Origin: Perca fluviatilis
Taxonomy: Eukaryota > Chordata > Actinopteri > Perciformes > Percidae
DNA length: 64,000 bases
Reading direction: 5' to 3'
Assembly: GCF_010015445.1 (NCBI RefSeq)
Contig: NC_053134.1
Span: 5,750,636-5,814,635, forward strand
Below are positions 60,922-64,000 of this stretch, in pieces (the stretch's first letter is position 1; every line of letters starts with the position of its first letter). The translations under genes were made by a program, and so were the position numbers. Under the pieces are notes generated by a model, which saw only the letters and a list, made by a program, of their open reading frames with translations, was not told the DNA's origin and ran no database searches.

Positions 60922-61470
60922 AGGGTGGCACCTAAATCATGGTTGCAGCTGTTGCCGTGGTCCTGCTCAGTGCCCTGCTATGCCCTGCTACACCCTGCTT
61001 TGCCCTGCTACGTCTTGCTACGTCCTGCTTCGCCCTGCTAAGTCCTGCTACGCCCTGAAGTGCCCTGCTGTGCCCTGCTGTGCCCTGCTGTGCCCTGCTA
61101 AGTCCTGCTACGCCCTGCAGTGCCCTGCTACGCCCTGCTGTGCCCTGCTGTGCCCTGCTGTGCCCTGTTACGTCCTGCAATGCCCTGCTACACCATGAAC
61201 TACTACAACTATTATTTCTAGTCATAGTTCCATTATCTTTATTGTGACTATAATTGCCACTGTTCATCACACCCCCAACCGGTTCTGTCCGGGTTTTCTC
61301 CCCCTAAAAGGGAGTTTTCTCCCCCCCCACTGTCGCACTAAATGCTTGCTCTTGGGGGAATTACTGGAATTGTTGGGTCTTTGTAAATTATAGAGTGTGG
61401 TCTAGACCAACTCTGTCTGTAAAGTGTCTTGAGATAACTCATTATGATTTGATACTATAAATAAAATTGA
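60922..61470 (+). mobile_element. L2/CR1-like LINE, 5'-truncated to its 3' UTR
   Basis: It matches the 3' UTR of the LINE at 57165-59349 in inverted orientation: GGTTGCAGCTGTTGCCGTGG, the 10-bp array, ATTATAGAGTGTGGTCTAGA, TGTCTTGAGATAACTC and ATAAATAAAATTGAA at the end. ATTGCATT occurs at 60914-60921 and 61471-61478, an 8-bp target-site duplication, so this is a genuine short insertion generated by target-primed reverse transcription. Confidence 0.88.
60961..61192 (+). repeat. 10-bp VNTR, about 23 units of TGCCCTGCTA
   Basis: Tandem 10-bp units (TGCCCTGCTA, TGCCCTGCTG, CGTCCTGCTA and variants) fill most of the LINE 3' UTR fragment. The Ala-Cys-Tyr-rich plus frame and Ser-Arg-Ala-Gln-rich minus frame are its translations. 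Confidence 0.97.
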
Positions 61471-61582
61471 ATTGCATTGAAATTGAATCTGTTTATGCAG
61501 ACTTGTGTGAAGTGCAATGCAAATGTTGCATTCCAATCTAACAAAATCAAAGCCATCAGTTACTTAAGTATCCCTATTTATG

Positions 61583-61881
<299 letters not shown>

Positions 61882-61924
61882 TGTGGGGGGGGGGCGGGGG
61901 CCCGGGGGGGGGGTTTTTTTTTTT

Positions 61925-63790
61925 ATGTGCCCGCCAGGTTGGAGATATAATCCCTCCACCTAGTCCTGGGTCTTCCCCGAGGCCTCCTCCCAGCTGGACG
62001 TGCCTGGAACACCTCCCTAGGGAGGCCCCAGGGCATCCTCACCAGATGCCCGAACCACCTCAACTGGCTCCTTTCGACGCAAAGGAGCAGTGGCTCTACT
62101 CCGAGCTCCTCACGGATGACTGAGCTTCTCACCCTATCTCTAAGGGAGACGCCAGCCACCCTCCTGAGGAAACCCATTTCGGCCGCTTGCACCCTGGATC
62201 TCGTTCTTCTTCGGTCATGACCCAGCCTTCATGACCATAGGTGAGGGTAGGAACGTACGACCGGTAGATCGAGAGCTTTGCCTTCTGGCTCAGCTCTCTT
62301 TTCGGCTACAACGGTGCGATAGATGGAATGTAATACCGCCCCCACTGCGCCCCTTATCCGACCAATCTCCCGCTCCATTGTCCCCTCACTCGCGAACAAA
62401 ACCCCAAGGTACTTGAACTCCTTCCCTTGGGGTAAGGACTCATCCCTACCTGGAGAAGGCATTCCATCGGTTTCCTGCTGAGAACCATGGCCTCCGATTT
62501 ATAGGTGCTGATCCTCATCCCAACCGCTTCACACTCGGCTGCGAACCGATCCAGTGAGTGCTGAAGGTCGCAGGCCGATGATGCCATCAGGACCACATCA
62601 TCTGCAAAAGCAGCGGTGAGATCCCCAGCCCACCGAACCGCAACCCTCCCCCACCCCGACTACCGATATCCTGTCCATAAATATTACAAACAGGATTGGT
62701 GACAAACGCCGCCCTGGCGGAGGCCAACCCTCACCTGAAACGAGTCCGACTTACTGCCGAGAACCCGGACACAGCTCTCACTTTGGTCGTACAGAGATTG
62801 GATGGCCCTGAGTAGAGACCCCTTCACCCCATACTCCCGCGCACCTCCCACAGTATCTCTCCGGGGACCCGGTCATATCGCCCTCTCCAAATCCACAAAA
62901 CACATGTAGACCGTTTGGGCATACTCCCAGGCCCCCCAGGATCCTTGCGAGTGAAGAGCTGGTCCGTTGTTCCACGCCACCGGGACCGGAATCCGCATTG
63001 TTCCTCCTCAACCTGAGGTTCGACTATCGGCCGAACCCTCCTTTCCAGCACCTTGGAGTAGACTTTACCAGGGAGGCTGAGAAGTGTGATACCCCTGTAA
63101 TTGGCACACACCCTCTGGTCCCCTTTTTAAAAGGGGAACCACCACCCCAGTCTGCCACTCCTTTGGCACTGTTCCAGACTTCCACGCAATTTTGAAGAGA
63201 CGTGTCAACCAGGACAGCCCCTCCACACCCAGAGCCTTGAGCATTTCTGGACCGGATCTCATCAATCCCCCGGGGCTTTGCCACTGTGGAGTTGTTTGAC
63301 TACATCAGTGACTTCCGGCCGGGAAATGCGAACAATCCCCCGTCATCCTCCAGCTCTGCCTCTAACATAGAGGGCGTATTAGTCGGATTCAGGAGTTCCT
63401 CAAAATGCTCCTTCCACCGCCCCTATTACCTCCTCAGTTGAGGTCAACAGTGTCCCATCCTTACTGTACACAGCTTGGATGGTTCCCCCTTTCCCCTCCT
63501 GAGGTGGCGAACAGTTTTCCAGAAGCACTTTGGGGGCCCAACCGAAAGTCCTTCTCCATGTCTTCTCCAAACTTCTCCCACACCCGCTGCTTTGCCTCTT
63601 TCACGGCAGAGGCTGCAGCCCTTCGGGCCCTTCGGTTACCCTGCAACTGCCTCCGGAGTCCTCTGGGATAACATATCCCGGAAAGACTCCTTCTTCAGTC
63701 GGACGGCTTCCCTGACCACCGGTGTCCACCACGGTGTTGGTGGGGTACCCGCCCTTTGAGGCACCTAAGACCCTAAGACCACAGCTCGCC
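61925..63790 (-). pseudogene. LINE ORF2 fragment: linker, reverse transcriptase and C-terminus, many frameshifts
   Basis: Read leftward from about 63790, the pieces appear in correct order but in different frames: RRARRAAASAVKEAKQRVWE near 63640-63585; then GPEMLKALGVEGL and WQTGVVVPLLKRGPEG near 63250-63130; ANYRGITLLSLPGKVYSKVL and CGFRSRW near 63110-62985; a disrupted motif A region (RVPGEILWEV) near 62880-62840; the catalytic FADD box at 62608-62597; FAAECEAVGMRIS; EFKYLGVLFASEGTMEREIG; and QAAEMGFLRRVAGVSLRDRV to GRPRTRWRDYI at 62192-61930. The endonuclease is missing and at least five frameshifts are present, so the copy is dead. It is an abundant teleost LINE, and a 5' fragment of apparently the same family lies at 51835-52080. 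Confidence 0.88.
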
Positions 63791-64000
63791 GCAGCTTCAG
63801 CAATGGAAACTTTGAACATTGATATTATCAGTGCACCAATAATAATCAAATAAACATCTCTTTTATAGATCGATAAAAAAGATTGAATGGGGCCAAATGA
63901 ATCACTTGATGCTTTATAAATCACTTATTAATCATTAACTAATTGTTATAGGCCTTTATAACAGCATCTAAATAATGTTTATGGATGGTTTCCAAAACCA
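63791..64000. other. AT-rich DNA at the window edge
   Basis: No gene. The AT-rich composition and words such as TTATTAATCATTAACTAATTG could be the continuation of the GGTAACACTTTA-type element that began at 60666. The end lies beyond the window, so this is a guess. Confidence 0.3.

Noticed and set aside
60961..61192. Regularly spaced units considered as CRISPR-like
   Set aside because: The 10-bp units are contiguous with no unique spacers, and the DNA is clearly vertebrate.

Overview
The window looks like vertebrate nuclear DNA, most likely from a ray-finned (probably spiny-rayed teleost) fish. The reasons are the very high density of long (CA/TG)n microsatellites, tRNA-derived SINEs, teleost-type non-LTR retrotransposon fragments, and many short inverted-repeat elements (MITEs) of kinds common in teleosts. 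No complete protein-coding gene was recognised. Almost every long reading frame comes from microsatellites, homopolymers or dead transposons.

Layout. About 1-39 kb is mainly single-copy DNA with microsatellites and scattered MITEs. It includes several GC-balanced, low-repeat stretches with many homeodomain- and octamer-like words that look like conserved non-coding elements (CNEs), notably about 12.5, 15.6, 22.4-23.1, 24.4-27.3, 34.9, 36.1, 37.4 and 38.3-38.8 kb. About 39.1-41.5 kb is CpG-rich and promoter-like. On the minus strand it carries a possible short first coding exon (ATG at 39473 in a good Kozak context, followed by a consensus splice donor at 39421/39420). If that exon is real, the CNE-rich part to the left would be its large first intron. 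This is inference. About 41.5-64 kb is dominated by repeats: three copies of one MITE, four types of LINE fragment, GC-rich minisatellites, a 0.5-kb ATCC array, and nested insertions near the right end.

The window is therefore best read as the promoter/first-intron region of an unidentified gene, or a gene-poor regulatory region, next to a transposon graveyard. I found no convincing new biological system. The items most worth checking are the candidate exon and CpG island, the CNE block at 24-27 kb, the 10-bp VNTR carried in the 3' UTR of two copies of one LINE family, two near-perfect hairpins, and the nested repeat structure and very long poly-T at 60.6-64 kb. Family names for repeats are from memory of typical teleost repeats, and no database was searched.
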